Source: JANNRR01 sp031401675 (GTDB lineage Bacteria; Pseudomonadota; Alphaproteobacteria; Rhodobacterales; Rhodobacteraceae). From it: a DNA stretch of 21,195 nucleotides. The stretch spans positions 1-21,195 of the forward strand of contig JANNRR010000164.1 of NCBI GenBank assembly GCA_031401675.1. Direction: 5' to 3'. The first letter of the stretch is position 1. Each line of letters opens with the position of its first letter. This document shows positions 21,146 through 21,195 of this stretch, in pieces. Position numbers and translations under genes: made by a program. Below the pieces are notes generated by a model. It was not told the DNA's origin. It was given only the letters and a program-made list of their open reading frames with translations, and made no database searches.

Positions 21146-21195
21146 AAATCGTGGCGCGCCTGGCTGGGCGGGCGCGCACTATAGCGCCTGCCCAG
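21146..21195. repeat. Long hairpin at the circle join, left part
   Basis: Left arm 21146-21175, loop 21176-21183 and the first 12 bases of the right arm; the rest of the right arm is at 38-55. Both arms contain GGCGCGCC, itself a palindrome. The arm ends in AAATCG here and in CGATTT at 50-55, where it runs into the next palindrome. Confidence 0.8.
21159..21195. repeat. Terminal direct repeat, 37 bp, copy 2 (circle closure)
   Basis: Exact copy of bases 1-37. Read across the join, the sequence continues into base 38 and completes a long inverted repeat, which supports one circular molecule rather than two separate ends. Confidence 0.85.

Noticed and set aside
20993..21184. 63-codon frame after repA (+)
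   Set aside because: It has no ribosome site or recognisable family and its stop lies in the loop of the long hairpin; it is probably non-coding.

Overview
The window looks like a complete small circular plasmid of an alphaproteobacterium, most probably Rhodobacterales (Rhodobacter/Paracoccus/roseobacter relatives). The last 37 bases (21159-21195) repeat the first 37 exactly, so the unique circle would be 21,158 bp. Base composition is strongly GC-rich. The replication and partition genes are an RPA-family RepA with a divergent parAB pair, the arrangement of the RepA type of Rhodobacteraceae plasmids. A VPLPA-type C-terminal sorting signal also fits this group. Family assignments come from reading translations and motifs; no database search was run.

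Layout. 20907-240 (across the join) is non-coding and holds a near-perfect 30-bp-arm hairpin centred on the join, an adjoining palindrome that matches the FNR consensus, and a possible folded RNA. 241-882 (-) is a secreted VPLPA-CTERM protein. 1537-4898 (+) is a tight rfbCBDA (rmlCBDA) operon for dTDP-L-rhamnose, ended by a strong hairpin at 4954-4990. 12612 down to 5023 (-) carries an acyltransferase-3 membrane protein, an ABC exporter, a GNAT acetyltransferase, a sugar 3,4-ketoisomerase, a DegT aminotransferase, a GT61 and a GT2 glycosyltransferase. 13246-12612 (-) is a VapBC toxin-antitoxin pair. 13387-14070 (+) is a rhomboid protease that overlaps tail-to-tail a GT4 glycosyltransferase (15256-14045, -). 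15536-16620 (+) holds a small two-helix membrane protein and a calcineurin-like phosphatase. 16729-19446 is a parS-like array plus parB and parA. 19447-19889 is the parA operator and a probable iteron origin, followed by repA (19890-20906, +).

How it works together. RfbA and RfbB make dTDP-4-keto-6-deoxyglucose. RfbC and RfbD take it to dTDP-rhamnose; the ketoisomerase, aminotransferase and probably the GNAT enzyme take the same intermediate to a dTDP-3-(acyl)amino-3,6-dideoxyhexose. Three glycosyltransferases, an O-acyltransferase and an MsbA/PglK-like exporter would build and export a surface glycan. No phosphoglycosyl transferase, polymerase or exosortase is encoded here, so the host chromosome or another replicon would have to supply them. 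The plasmid resembles a much reduced version of the rhamnose-operon 'biofilm plasmids' known from roseobacters, stabilised by ParAB/parS and VapBC.

The least explained elements are the long hairpin at the join with its FNR-like neighbour, the six-copy centromere array whose core departs from canonical parS, and an isolated perfect DnaA box in front of the VPLPA-CTERM gene.
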